Positions 8,553 to 17,272 are shown, numbered from the stretch's first letter. The stretch is 64,000 bases of DNA from Streptomyces sp. NP-1717 (GCF_022695985.1 NZ_JAAPBF010000014.1:1-64000), one strand, 5' to 3'. Notes: generated from the sequence alone by a model not told the origin. Translations and numbers: made by a program.

Positions 8553-10793
8553 GTGGCCTTGACACCGCCGAGCGGGGCGGTCCACCCCCTCAAGGCGGCC
8601 GATCCGCCCGCCGTCGGCGGCTACCGGCTCCTCGGGCGGCTCGGCGCGGGCGGGATGGGCGTGGTGTATCTGGCCCGTTCGCCGGGCGGTGCGCTGATCG
8701 CGCTGAAGGTGATCCGTGCCGAGCACGCGGCCGACCACGGCTTCCGTGTCCGCTTCCGCCGCGAGGCCGAGGCGGCGGGGCGGCTCACCGGGCGCTGGGT
8801 GGTGCCGGTCGTGGCAGCCGCGGCGCGGGAGCGCGAGCCGTGGCTGGCGACCGCGTACGTCCCCGGCCCCTCACTGGCGGAGGCCGTCGCGCTGTACGGT
8901 CCGCTGCCGCCGGAGGCCGTACGCACGCTCGGCTCCCGGCTGGCCGAGGCACTCGCCGAGGTGCACGCGGCGGGGCTGGTGCACCGCGACGTCAAACCGG
9001 GGAACGTCCTGCTCGCCCTGGACGGCCCCCGGCTCATCGACTTCGGCATCGCGCGCTCCACCGGCGCCACCGCGCTGACCGAGAGCGATGTGGTGATCGG
9101 CTCGCCCGGCTATCTCTCGCCCGAGCAGGCGCGGGCGCGCGCCGGTGAACTCGGGCCGCCCAGCGACGTGTTCTCGCTCGGTTGCGTGCTGGCGTACGCG
9201 GCGACGGGGCGGCGGCCGTTCGGCACGGGCTCGGCGGCGGCCGTCCTGTTCCGTACGGTTCACGAGGAGCCCGACCTCGACGGCGTACCGGACGGACTGC
9301 TCGACCCGCTGACGGCCTGCCTGGCCAAGGACCCGGCGGACCGACCGGGTCCGGAGGAAGTACGGGCGGCGCTGGCGGCCACCGGCGGGGCGTCGGGGAG
9401 CTGGCTGCCGGGCACGCTGACGCGGCTGGTGGCGGAGCGGTCGGCGGCGGTACTTGCGCTGCCGGACCCGGACCCGGCCCCGGACCCCGCTTCCGGGAGT
9501 ACGGCCGGCTCCGGCCCGGACGCGGTCACGGTCACGGCGGCGCCCGCGGCGGCGACACCCGCACCCGCCTCCCGGCCGTCGCGGCGGCGGGTGCTGACGC
9601 TCGCCTCGGCCGCCGGGGTCGTCGCGGTCGGCGGGGGACTGGCGGCATGGGCGGCCTCCCGGCCGACGGGCGGGAGCGGCTCGGGCACGGGCGGGCCCTC
9701 CCTGCCGCGCTACGTCCTCGGTCTGCACGCCGACCTCTCAGGCCCCGGCGAAGCGGCGGGCCGCGCCCAGGAACGCGGCGCCCGGCTGGCCGTCGCCGAC
9801 CACAACGCCCGCGACGACCGGCCCTTCGACCTGGCGCTGCGTGTGCGGGACGACGCGGGCGACGCGCGGCGGGCCGAGACCGTGGCGGCGGCGTTCGTCG
9901 CGGACCCCGACGTGTACGCGGTGATCGGACCGACAGGGGTCGCGGGGATCGAACCCGTCGCGGCCCGGCACGAGAAGGCGCTGCTCCCCCTGGTGACCGT
10001 CTCCTGCGACAGCGACGCGATCTCGACGGCCGACACGGAGTCGTTCTTCCAACTCCGGCCGGACGGCGACAGCATGAGCATCGGCTTCACCGCCCACCTC
10101 CTGCGGGCGCGGGACAAGCGCGGAACGGTCCTCGTCGACGACCGTGCGGCCGGCCGCACGAGCGACCGGCTCGTGGTGGACCTGACGGACCAACTGCCCG
10201 ACGACGACGGCGCGACGACGACCCTCACCGTGCCCGCGGGCAGCGACGACTTCGGTCCGGTCGCCAGGGCAGCCGCGTCGGCGGACGCCGTGGTGTACTG
10301 CGGCACGTCCCCGAGCCGCGCGGCCAGCTGCGCCCGCGCGCTGGCGGAGTCGGGCTTCCGAGGCACCCGTATGGCGCGCGAACCGGTGCTCCGGCCCCCG
10401 TTCCTGGCCGCGGCGGGAGCGGCTGCCGACGGCTGGGTGATCGTGACGACGTACACCGACCCGGCGCGACTCCCCGCGGCGAAGGCTTTCGTGACGTCGT
10501 ACGAGAAGCGCCACGGCCCGCGCACCGGCGAGCCGTTCAGGATCGAGCCGTACGCGCTGGAGGCGTACGACGCGGTGAACTTCATCGCACGGGGGATGCG
10601 GGAGCTGGGCGGCACCGGCGTCGAACGGGGCGCGATGGTCAGCCGGCTGAGGGCACTCACCTACCAAGGTCTCGCCAAGCGGATCGAGTTCTACGACTCG
10701 ACGGGTGCCTTCGTCTTCACGAACGGCATCTTCCTGCACGAGGTGGAGAAGGGCGCGCCGCGGTTCCTGGGCCACTACGACGAGGCGACGTAG
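8553..10793 (+). CDS. Receptor Ser/Thr kinase with type I periplasmic-binding-protein sensor (tandem paralogue)
   Basis: A 746-residue paralogue of the preceding kinase with the same order: kinase domain (LGAGGMGVVYLA, ALKVI, HRDVKPGN, DFGIARS, GSPGYLSPEQ), a Pro/Ala-rich linker, one membrane helix near 350-370 (VLTLASAAGVVAVGGGLAAW) and an outer LivJ-like domain (GLHADLSGPGEAAG, AVIGPTGVAG, EPYALEAYDAVNF). GTG 8553 begins 3 nt after the upstream stop, so the lipoprotein and both kinases form one operon. The outer domains have diverged more than the kinase domains, consistent with duplication followed by a change of ligand. It lacks the Lys/Glu-rich insert that the first paralogue carries near its C-terminus. 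Confidence 0.93.
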   Translation: MALTPPSGAVHPLKAADPPAVGGYRLLGRLGAGGMGVVYLARSPGGALIALKVIRAEHAADHGFRVRFRREAEAAGRLTGRWVVPVVAAAAREREPWLATAYVPGPSLAEAVALYGPLPPEAVRTLGSRLAEALAEVHAAGLVHRDVKPGNVLLALDGPRLIDFGIARSTGATALTESDVVIGSPGYLSPEQARARAGELGPPSDVFSLGCVLAYAATGRRPFGTGSAAAVLFRTVHEEPDLDGVPDGLLDPLTACLAKDPADRPGPEEVRAALAATGGASGSWLPGTLTRLVAERSAAVLALPDPDPAPDPASGSTAGSGPDAVTVTAAPAAATPAPASRPSRRRVLTLASAAGVVAVGGGLAAWAASRPTGGSGSGTGGPSLPRYVLGLHADLSGPGEAAGRAQERGARLAVADHNARDDRPFDLALRVRDDAGDARRAETVAAAFVADPDVYAVIGPTGVAGIEPVAARHEKALLPLVTVSCDSDAISTADTESFFQLRPDGDSMSIGFTAHLLRARDKRGTVLVDDRAAGRTSDRLVVDLTDQLPDDDGATTTLTVPAGSDDFGPVARAAASADAVVYCGTSPSRAASCARALAESGFRGTRMAREPVLRPPFLAAAGAAADGWVIVTTYTDPARLPAAKAFVTSYEKRHGPRTGEPFRIEPYALEAYDAVNFIARGMRELGGTGVERGAMVSRLRALTYQGLAKRIEFYDSTGAFVFTNGIFLHEVEKGAPRFLGHYDEAT

Positions 10794-10799
10794 CGCGGA

Positions 10800-10829
10800 C
10801 TGTTCTCGAACCGGGCCCGGCGAGAACAG
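10800..10829. terminator. Hairpin between convergent genes
   Basis: CTGTTCTCG at 10800-10808 pairs with CGAGAACAG at 10821-10829 around a 12-nt loop, 7 nt after the second kinase stop and facing the convergent methyltransferase. GAGAACAGCG recurs nearby at about 10850. There is no T run. Confidence 0.55.
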
Positions 10830-10889
10830 CGACGGCGGGACCAGCGGCGAGAACAGCGCCGCGAGAACAACCGGGGCCGGGCCGCCGCT

Positions 10890-11699
10890 TCAGGGCTTCC
10901 TGGCGACCGCCCCGTACATGGCGATGTCGCGGCCTTCGATGCCCTCCTGCTCGGGGCCGGGGCGCCAGGTGTGGACCTGGGTGACTCCCGGCTCCTGCAA
11001 CTCCAGCCCGTCGAAGAACGACGTGGTGGTGGCGAGATCGCGCAGCTCCATACGCATGTTCTGGCGCCGGTACTCCTCTGCCACCCGGTTGACTTCCTCC
11101 GGTGCGAAGTCCGCGGTGCCGATGGTCATCGCCAGATAGCTGCCGGACGGCAGCGGGTCCAGCAGCCGCTTGACCAGACGCCGGTCGTCCGGGGGCAGGA
11201 TGAAGTGCATGATGCCGATCACCATCAGACCGACGGGCCGGTTCAGATCGATGAGTTCGCGGAAATCGGGACTGTCCAGAATGGCGCCGGGGTCGTGCAT
11301 GTCGGCGTCCACGTAGGCGGTGGCGCCTTCGGGTGAACTCTGCAGCAGCGCACGGGCGTGGGCGAGGACGATGGGGTCGTTGTCGACGTAGACCACATGT
11401 GATTCCGGGGCCACTTCCTGCACGATCTCGTGCAGATTGGGCGAGGTCGGCAGACCGGTGCCGATGTCGAGGAACTGGCGGACACCTCGTTCCTCGGCGA
11501 GAAAGCGGGCGGCGCGGTGCATGAACCGGCGGTTCTCCCGCATATGGACGGGCAGGGCGGGCCAGTGCCGGCACATGGCGTCGCCCGCTTCCACATCCAC
11601 GGGGAAGTGGTCCTTGCCGCCCAGAATGTAGTCGTACACCCGGGCCGAGTGGGCCCGTGTGGTGGCGAGTCCGCTCCGACGGTCGTTCGGCGTGTTCAT
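10890..11699 (-). CDS. SAM-dependent methyltransferase (DUF574 / Methyltransf_19 family)
   Basis: A 269-residue protein with family hallmarks: RVYDYILGGKDHFPVD near the N-terminus, RENRRFMHRAARFL, then the SAM site FLDIGTGLPTSPNLHE and acidic VVYVDNDP at the end of strand 2. The family is very abundant in Streptomyces and adopts the class I methyltransferase fold, but its substrates are mostly unknown. ATG 11699 is preceded by GAGAGG at good spacing. It follows the SpoIIE-type phosphatase gene on the same strand, separated by 74 nt, and may be co-transcribed. Confidence 0.92.
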   Translation of the reverse strand: MNTPNDRRSGLATTRAHSARVYDYILGGKDHFPVDVEAGDAMCRHWPALPVHMRENRRFMHRAARFLAEERGVRQFLDIGTGLPTSPNLHEIVQEVAPESHVVYVDNDPIVLAHARALLQSSPEGATAYVDADMHDPGAILDSPDFRELIDLNRPVGLMVIGIMHFILPPDDRRLVKRLLDPLPSGSYLAMTIGTADFAPEEVNRVAEEYRRQNMRMELRDLATTTSFFDGLELQEPGVTQVHTWRPGPEQEGIEGRDIAMYGAVARKP

Positions 11700-11773
11700 G
11701 CGGCGCCTCTCTGCTGCAAGGACGGCTTGGTCGACGGTATATAGGCGCTGTTGCGGGCGCAAACGAAAGGGGG

Positions 11774-13426
11774 TCACGGGTCCGGCCGGACCTGGAGGGC
11801 GATGACGGCGATGTCGTCCCGGCGGTCCTGGACAGGTGGCAGAAGCCCACGGATCAGGGCCGGCAGGGGTACGCCCTCCCGGGCCAGCGCGTCGGTGTGT
11901 TCGCGCAGGCGCCGGAGATTGCTGCCGATGTCCGTGTGCGGCGTCTCCACGAGCCCGTCGGTGTAGAACACCAGGGTGTCGCCCTTCCGCAGGACCGCCT
12001 GGAAGTCGGTACGGGGGAAGGTGTCGCCGACACACAGCGGTGGGTCCGGGGCGGTGAGGCCGTGCAGATACCGCGAGGGCGCGCCGGCCGGGATCAGCAG
12101 GGGCGGCGGGTGACCGGCATTGGACAGGGTGACATGCCAGATGTCGTGCTCCTGCCGACGCAGGACGGCGTGCACCGCCGTCACCATCGACGGATCGTCG
12201 AGGGCCTGCACGACGCGGTCGAGCCGGGTCAGGGTGGACGCCGGGCTGGCGGCCGGACCGCTGTCGTAGGCGAGTCCTCTCAGCATGCTGTTGACACGGC
12301 CCATCGCGGTGGCCGCGTCAACGTCATGACCCGCGATGTCGCCGATGGACAGGGCGAGAGAGCCGGCCGAGAGCCTGATGGCGTCGTACCAGTCCCCGCC
12401 GACCTCCGCGGCCGAGTCGGCCGGATGGTAGAGCGCCGTGATGGTGAGACCTTCGACGGACGGCGGAGCGGCCAGGAAGGACTGCTGCAGCGCGAGGGCC
12501 GTGTCGCGGATGCTCTGCAGTTCCATCGTCCGGCGCAGGGGACCGCTCATCTGCTGGAAGACATCTTGCAGCAAGGCCAGGTCGGCCTCGTCCGGAGGCG
12601 GGTTGCCCCGGCAGGTCGCCATGGCCGCCAGCGCGACGGTCCGGCCGTCGACCACGACGGGCAGCAGCGCCACGCTCGTCGCACGGGCTTCCCGCAGCCA
12701 GCGGACGGAGGCGTTCGAGATCCCGTCCGCGGGCGGCCCGCCGGGCGGGAAGATCAGCAGACGCGTCTTCTTGCTCTCGATGGCCTGCCGCGCGACCGGC
12801 CCCAGCACGAAGTCGGCGTCCAGGGGAGGCAGGGAGGGCAGCCCGGGGGCGAGCCCCACACGTTCCGGCGACCCCGTGGCCGGTCCGCCCTCGGAAGGCC
12901 GCACTCCGATCTCGACGCCGTCCCCGACACGGAAGATGGCGACGGCGTCGGCGAGTTCGGGCACGACGGCCGCCGCCGTCGTCAGGAAGGCCTCGGACAG
13001 GTTGTGAGCGGCGGGCACCGCCGCCATACGGGCCAGCAGCTTCTCCCGCATACGGGTGCGCCAGCGGTCCTCGGCGTCCGTGGCGGTTCCGACCCACTCC
13101 ACCTCTCCGTCCTGGTGGAGAACGGGCGCGGCGATGATCTTGATGTGACGGAAACGGTCGGGGACGCCGTCAAGCCGTACTCGTACGATGGTGTTGAGGG
13201 GGGACTGCTGCTGATGGGCCCTGCGCCACGCCCGCCGGAACCAGTCCCGGTCCTTCGGATGCACCGCGTCCATCCACGACGTCTCACCGTCGGGTTGCCA
13301 CAGCTTCTCCGCGATACCGCTGTCCGACAACAGGGTGACGACCCCCTCGGACGACAGCACCCAGACAGACTGCGGCACGGCGCCCACGAGTGCTTGGTAC
13401 CGCTTGAGGAGACGTTCCTCGTTCAC
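11774..13426 (-). CDS. PAS/GAF-domain SpoIIE-type serine phosphatase
   Basis: About 550 residues. A PAS domain (about 5-125, AVPQSVWVLSSEG...), a GAF domain (about 130-310) and a PP2C/SpoIIE phosphatase (about 330-550) can be recognised. Phosphatase metal-site motifs are present: EVGGDWYDA, SIGDIAGHD, FYTDGLVE and RDDIAVIAL. Such proteins usually dephosphorylate anti-anti-sigma factors in stress or development signalling. GTG 13426 was preferred because GGAGGAGG lies just upstream. A GTG 13 codons earlier (13465) has a poorer site. No anti-sigma or STAS partner is adjacent. Confidence 0.92.
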   Translation of the reverse strand: MNEERLLKRYQALVGAVPQSVWVLSSEGVVTLLSDSGIAEKLWQPDGETSWMDAVHPKDRDWFRRAWRRAHQQQSPLNTIVRVRLDGVPDRFRHIKIIAAPVLHQDGEVEWVGTATDAEDRWRTRMREKLLARMAAVPAAHNLSEAFLTTAAAVVPELADAVAIFRVGDGVEIGVRPSEGGPATGSPERVGLAPGLPSLPPLDADFVLGPVARQAIESKKTRLLIFPPGGPPADGISNASVRWLREARATSVALLPVVVDGRTVALAAMATCRGNPPPDEADLALLQDVFQQMSGPLRRTMELQSIRDTALALQQSFLAAPPSVEGLTITALYHPADSAAEVGGDWYDAIRLSAGSLALSIGDIAGHDVDAATAMGRVNSMLRGLAYDSGPAASPASTLTRLDRVVQALDDPSMVTAVHAVLRRQEHDIWHVTLSNAGHPPPLLIPAGAPSRYLHGLTAPDPPLCVGDTFPRTDFQAVLRKGDTLVFYTDGLVETPHTDIGSNLRRLREHTDALAREGVPLPALIRGLLPPVQDRRDDIAVIALQVRPDP

Positions 13427-13565
13427 CGCCTCCTCCTCCGCCGGGCGCCAGGGGATTACCGCCACTCATGCACCGATCATCCCTCGCATCCGGAATGTCA
13501 GCACACCCTGGCGTCTCCCGCACGGCCACTGACCTTGCCGTTCGGCCTCGGGGCAGGGCCCGCGC

Positions 13566-13787
13566 TCAGTCGCCGATCAGCCCGTTCAGGGTGGGCACGC
13601 TCGCGCCGAGGCCGACGAGTCCTCCGAGGACGGCGCCGGCCGTGTTGCCGGTGCTGAAGTAGGTCAGGACCCCGGCGATCGCCCCGACGAATGCCGCCGT
13701 CTGGAGGACGATGGCCGTACGGACGGGCAGAAACGGCTTCGGGTCCCCAGGTCCCGGAACGGGAGGCGGGGTCGGGGCGGTGGTCAC
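13566..13787 (-). CDS. Small two-helix membrane protein
   Basis: A 73-residue protein with a proline-rich N-terminus (PTPPPVPGPGDPKPF) and two hydrophobic stretches, IVLQTAAFVGAIAGVLTYF and GAVLGGLVGLGASVPTL. GTG 13787 has AAGGGGG about 5 nt upstream, so this start is well supported. It resembles many small uncharacterised actinobacterial membrane or phage-holin-like proteins, but no function can be assigned. It is monocistronic. The region 13788-14023 upstream holds no other gene. Confidence 0.65.
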   Translation of the reverse strand: MTTAPTPPPVPGPGDPKPFLPVRTAIVLQTAAFVGAIAGVLTYFSTGNTAGAVLGGLVGLGASVPTLNGLIGD

Positions 13788-14023
13788 GGGAACCCCCTTG
13801 CGCAGAGCGGTTGTCGACCTCGTTCCCCTGTCACGCGAGACAGTCACGCAGCGCCTCGGACACGGCCCGGAACTGGCGGGAGCGATGGCTTTCGACATCT
13901 CTATCGTAGCTGGCGGACCTCGGTTTCCCCGTGATCGACGCCGTGAGTCGGCGACTTCGGGAAGGCGGACGCGAGTGCGTCCTCGCGGCACCGGGGAGCC
14001 TGGCGTCGGCGTCGGGTCATGGT

Positions 14024-14449
14024 TCAGTTCCCGGAGCCGACGACGGCGGTGACGCGGATCTCCACGCGCATGGCGGCGAGGCCGAGGACCGTCACGCCGG
14101 TCTCGGTCCAGATCGGCGCGCGGCCGTCGAGGCGGCGGCGGAACTGCTCGGCCATGACCGCGTTGTGGTCGTCGCCGATGACGTCGTCGCCGGGTGCGAC
14201 CTTGTGGTACGAGTTGACGTGGATGACGTCCTTCCATGTCGCGCCGACCGTGGCGAGCGTGCGCTCCACGTTGTCGAAGGCCTGGACGATCTCGTCCTCC
14301 AGCGAGTCGGGGATGACCAGGTCGTCATCCACCCCGGCCTGGCCGGAGATCTCGACCCGGTCGTCGACGCGGACGGCTCCGCTGTAACCGAGGGCCTGGT
14401 GCAGCTTCTCGCCGTAGCCCGGAACGATGCCGAAGGTGACGGTGCTCAT
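14024..14449 (-). CDS. RidA/YjgF/YER057c family protein
   Basis: A 141-residue protein of the RidA superfamily, trimers that hydrolyse reactive enamines/imines made by PLP enzymes, or in other subgroups act on related small molecules. Typical segments are YSGAVRVDDRVEISGQAG near the N-terminus, QAFDNVERTLATVGATWKDVIHVNSY, and the C-terminal AAMRVEIRVTAVVGSGN in which the arginine normally binds the carboxylate. It is divergent from a MarR regulator across two matched operators, so that regulator probably controls it. The trigger is unknown. Confidence 0.93.
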   Translation of the reverse strand: MSTVTFGIVPGYGEKLHQALGYSGAVRVDDRVEISGQAGVDDDLVIPDSLEDEIVQAFDNVERTLATVGATWKDVIHVNSYHKVAPGDDVIGDDHNAVMAEQFRRRLDGRAPIWTETGVTVLGLAAMRVEIRVTAVVGSGN

Positions 14450-14496
14450 GATGCTTCCTCTTCCTGTCCGCAGGGGCGCGTTTCCTCTGGGATGAG

Positions 14497-14512
14497 TTCA
14501 CGCGTAAAGTGA
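14497..14512. promoter_or_regulatory. Candidate MarR operator 1
   Basis: TTCACGCGTAAAGTGA, with dyad arms TCAC...GTGA, lies 48 nt upstream of the ridA-like start. It closely matches the 16-mer at 14530-14545. Start-to-start spacing is 33 bp, about three helical turns. Confidence 0.65.
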
Positions 14513-14529
14513 GAGTAGCAAGCGATGAC

Positions 14530-14545
14530 TTCAAGCGCAAAGTGA
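14530..14545. promoter_or_regulatory. Candidate MarR operator 2
   Basis: TTCAAGCGCAAAGTGA differs from operator 1 at three positions. It lies between that site and the MarR start chosen here (14578). The pair implies the region is regulatory, which argues against an upstream marR start at 14509. Confidence 0.6.
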
Positions 14546-14577
14546 TTGCGGACTTTGCCGGACGGGCGGGAAGATCC

Positions 14578-15087
14578 ATGAGCAGTACGGGAGGGTCCAT
14601 GAGCGGCACGGGCGGACACGAGGGCGACGAGGAGCCGCGATGGCTCGACGAGCAGGAGAAGGCGGCGTGGACGGGGCTGATCTCCCTCGTCCTGCTGCTG
14701 CCCGCCAAGCTGGAGTCGCCGCTGCGGCAGGAACACGGCCTCACCCTGTTCGAGTACCTCGTGCTCAGCCACCTCTCCGAGGCCCCGCGGCGCAAGCTGC
14801 GGATGGGGGAGCTCGCCTTCCTCGCCAGCGGGTCGCTCTCCCGGCTGTCCAACGTCGTCAAACGCTGTGAACAGCGCGGCTGGGTCGTACGGACGCCCGA
14901 CCCGGCCGACGGCCGTTACACCCTCGCCGAACTCACCGACGCCGGCTTCGGCATCGTGGAACTGGCGGCGCCCACCCATCTGCGCGCCGTGCGCCGCATC
15001 GTCCTCGACTCGCTCAACACGGCCGACCAGAAGGCCCTCGCCCGCGTCGCGGAGAAGCTCCGTATCGTCCCCGACGACTTCGGCTGA
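14578..15087 (+). CDS. MarR-family transcriptional regulator
   Basis: About 169 residues with a winged helix-turn-helix: FEYLVLSHLSEAPRRKLRMGELAFLASGSLSRLSNVVKRCEQRGWV, then the wing RTPDPADGRYTLAELTDAG. MarR dimers generally repress an adjacent divergent gene until a ligand binds, here probably the RidA-like gene. ATG 14578 was chosen because it lies downstream of both operators and has GGGAAG nearby. ATG 14599 with GGGAGGG is also possible, and the open frame extends up to GTG 14509. Confidence 0.9.
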   Translation: MSSTGGSMSGTGGHEGDEEPRWLDEQEKAAWTGLISLVLLLPAKLESPLRQEHGLTLFEYLVLSHLSEAPRRKLRMGELAFLASGSLSRLSNVVKRCEQRGWVVRTPDPADGRYTLAELTDAGFGIVELAAPTHLRAVRRIVLDSLNTADQKALARVAEKLRIVPDDFG

Positions 15088-15151
15088 CGGGCCCCGCGTA
15101 CGGCGCCCTGCCGGTCCCGGGCCGGCCGGCCCGGGACCGCCGCGAGCGGCG

Positions 15152-16375
15152 TCAGTTCTCCTCGCGCAGGCCCCAGGGGGAGCCGTACGCGGTGAGGAGT
15201 TCGAGGAACGGGCGCGGCGGCAGGGCCTCCGGACCGAGGACCCCGGCGCCGGTCCACGTGCCGTCGGCGATCAGTTCGAGGGCGACGACCGGATTGATGG
15301 CGGTCTGCCAGACCACGGCCTGGGAGCCGTACTCGCGCATCGACCACTGGTTGTCGACCACGTGGTAGAGGTACACCTCACGCACGGCACCGTCCTTGAC
15401 GCCCTTGACCCAGGTGCCCGCGCAGGTCTTGCCGGTCATGCGGTCGCCGAGCGTGGCCGGGTCGGGCAGACAGGCGGCGACCACGTCACGGGGCGAGACC
15501 TGGACCGGTCCGTTCCGCCCGGGGACCGTAACCTCGGCGGTGGAGTCCAGTCCCAGCTCGTGGAGGACCTTGAGCTTGGCGATGAAGTCGTCGCCGAGGC
15601 CGTACTTGAACGTCACCCGCCGCGCGTCGACCCAGCGGGGGATCAGCAGGACCTCCTCGTGCTCCACGTTGACGCACTCCACCGGGCCGATTCCCTCGGG
15701 GAAGTCGAAGACCTCCGGCTCGCTGAACGGCGCGGTGGTGAACCAGCCGCGCTCCTTCTCGTAGACCACCGGAGGATTGAGGCACTCCTCGATGGTGGTC
15801 CAGATGCTGAAGGACGGGGCGAAGTCGTAGCCCTCGACGGTCAGGTCGGCGCCGTCCCGGACGCCGATCTCCTCGATCTCGTCGAAGAGTTCGTCGGCCG
15901 CGTACCGGGCGAAGACGTCCGACAGGCCCGGCTCCACGCCCATGCCGACCAGGGCCAGGCGGCCCGACCGTTCCCACTCGCCGGCCAGCTCGAACTGCCC
16001 GTCGCCGAGCTTCACACCGCAGCGCTCGTAGGGGTCGGTGCCGTGCGGCGACGACAGGGACATCGCCATGTCCAGATAGTGCGTGCCCGCCGCCAGGGCG
16101 GCCCGGAACAGCGGCATGACGAACCGCGGGTCGGTGGCGTTGAGCAGGACGTCGCAGCTCTCCTCGACGAGCGCCCGGCGCACCGCCTCCTCGTCAGAGG
16201 CGTCCAGGCGCCGTGCGCTGAAGCGGTCCCCGTTCTCCCCCAGCGCGGCGACGGCCGTCTCGGCGCGGGAGAGGTCGTAGTCGGCCACGGTCATATGGGT
16301 CAGGAAGTCCCGGCGGGCCGCGATCCGGGTGACGGCGGTCCCGACGCCGCCCGCGCCCACGAGCAGTACACGCAT
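15152..16375 (-). CDS. Saccharopine dehydrogenase-like oxidoreductase
   Basis: A 407-residue NAD(P)-dependent enzyme. The N-terminal Rossmann motif LLVGAGGVGTAV is followed by the family features VVNATDP-like DVLLNATDPRF and GTHYLDMAM. The C-terminal domain contains the substrate-binding lid region (VEGYDFAPSFSIWTT). The family includes saccharopine reductase/dehydrogenase, lysine 6-dehydrogenase and carboxynorspermidine synthase, and the exact substrate cannot be told from sequence. ATG 16375 has GAAAGGTG 7 nt upstream. It diverges from a TetR regulator, a likely controller. No lysine or polyamine genes are adjacent. Confidence 0.88.
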   Translation of the reverse strand: MRVLLVGAGGVGTAVTRIAARRDFLTHMTVADYDLSRAETAVAALGENGDRFSARRLDASDEEAVRRALVEESCDVLLNATDPRFVMPLFRAALAAGTHYLDMAMSLSSPHGTDPYERCGVKLGDGQFELAGEWERSGRLALVGMGVEPGLSDVFARYAADELFDEIEEIGVRDGADLTVEGYDFAPSFSIWTTIEECLNPPVVYEKERGWFTTAPFSEPEVFDFPEGIGPVECVNVEHEEVLLIPRWVDARRVTFKYGLGDDFIAKLKVLHELGLDSTAEVTVPGRNGPVQVSPRDVVAACLPDPATLGDRMTGKTCAGTWVKGVKDGAVREVYLYHVVDNQWSMREYGSQAVVWQTAINPVVALELIADGTWTGAGVLGPEALPPRPFLELLTAYGSPWGLREEN

Positions 16376-16395
16376 GTCGCACACCTTTCGTTCCC

Positions 16396-16411
16396 GCAGG
16401 CGGGCGCCTGC
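16396..16411. promoter_or_regulatory. Palindrome in divergent promoter, possible TetR operator
   Basis: GCAGGCG-GG-CGCCTGC is a 7-bp inverted repeat 20 nt upstream of the saccharopine-dehydrogenase-like start, in the 147-nt gap shared with the TetR gene. Placement suits an operator. High GC means chance occurrence is possible. Confidence 0.4.
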
Positions 16412-16522
16412 CGGGGTGCCCCGATGGAACGGGACGGCGCCCGCTATCGTCAACTGTGTTGGCATAAGACCGCCCGACGGGGGACGGTGGACCGGCCGAC
16501 AGGGAACACGGAGAGGAACGCG

Positions 16523-17224
16523 ATGCCGAAACAGGTGGTGCCGGAAGGGGCGCGACGCAGGCGCCGCCCGACCCGGCGCGGCTCCGTACTGTCCGAGTCA
16601 CTGATCGTGCACACCGCGCTGCGGGTGCTGAAGGAGCACGGCAGCACCGGGCTGACCGCCCGCCGCCTGGGCGCCGCCCTCGGCGCCGACCCGAGCACCC
16701 TCTACCGCTACTTCGCGGGCATGGACGATCTCACCCGGGCCATCGGCGAGGAGCTCATGGGGCGGGCGCTGGACGACTGGACGGCCACCGGGCACTGGCA
16801 GGCCGACCTGCGGGCCCTCGGGCTCGCCATCCACGCCTCCTACCTCGCGCATCCGCAGGCCGCCGTCCTGACCGCCAGCCGGGTCACCGGCCGGCCCCGG
16901 GAGATCGCGGTGGACGAGGTGATCCTCGGCGTCCTGCGCGTCGCGGGCTTCCCCGACGCCACGGCGGTCCGCGTCTACCACGCCTTCATCGACGCGAGCC
17001 TGGCCTTCGCCGCCCTGGACGCCGGATCGCTGGCCCTCACCGACGAGGCCCGCGAGACGGACGAGGAGATGTGGAGCTCCACGTACGCGCGGCTGCCCGC
17101 CGACACCCATCCGCACATCGCCGCCACCGCACGGTTGCTGGCCGCCCGTATGACACACAGCGCCTACCCGGTCGTCCTGGACACCCTGCTGAACGACGCG
17201 GCGGCGCGGCTCGCGACCGCCTGA
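16523..17224 (+). CDS. TetR-family transcriptional regulator
   Basis: A 233-residue regulator. A basic N-terminus (RRRRRPTRRG) precedes the helix-turn-helix GLTARRLGAALGADPSTLYRYFAGMDDL, and the helical C-terminal domain matches the TetR_C type seen in many Streptomyces TetR proteins. ATG 16523 has GAGAGGAA 5-6 nt upstream. It is divergent from the saccharopine-dehydrogenase-like gene, its most likely target, and convergent with the beta-galactosidase gene, only 48 nt apart. Confidence 0.92.
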   Translation: MPKQVVPEGARRRRRPTRRGSVLSESLIVHTALRVLKEHGSTGLTARRLGAALGADPSTLYRYFAGMDDLTRAIGEELMGRALDDWTATGHWQADLRALGLAIHASYLAHPQAAVLTASRVTGRPREIAVDEVILGVLRVAGFPDATAVRVYHAFIDASLAFAALDAGSLALTDEARETDEEMWSSTYARLPADTHPHIAATARLLAARMTHSAYPVVLDTLLNDAAARLATA

Positions 17225-17272
17225 CGCCGCCGGGCCCGCGCCGCGCCGCTCATGGGGGCAGCGGCGGCGACG

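Noticed and set aside
6111-8738. Long open frame antisense to the first receptor kinase
   Set aside because: Arg/Gly/Pro-rich shadow without motifs. The sense frame has all kinase and sensor motifs.
10800-10890. Repeated GAGAACAGCG units as an origin or operator cluster
   Set aside because: Only two to three imperfect copies, and the first pair is better explained as a terminator hairpin between convergent genes.
14509-14577. Upstream GTG start for the MarR gene
   Set aside because: It would place the second operator-like repeat inside the coding region, and the N-terminal residues have no family similarity.
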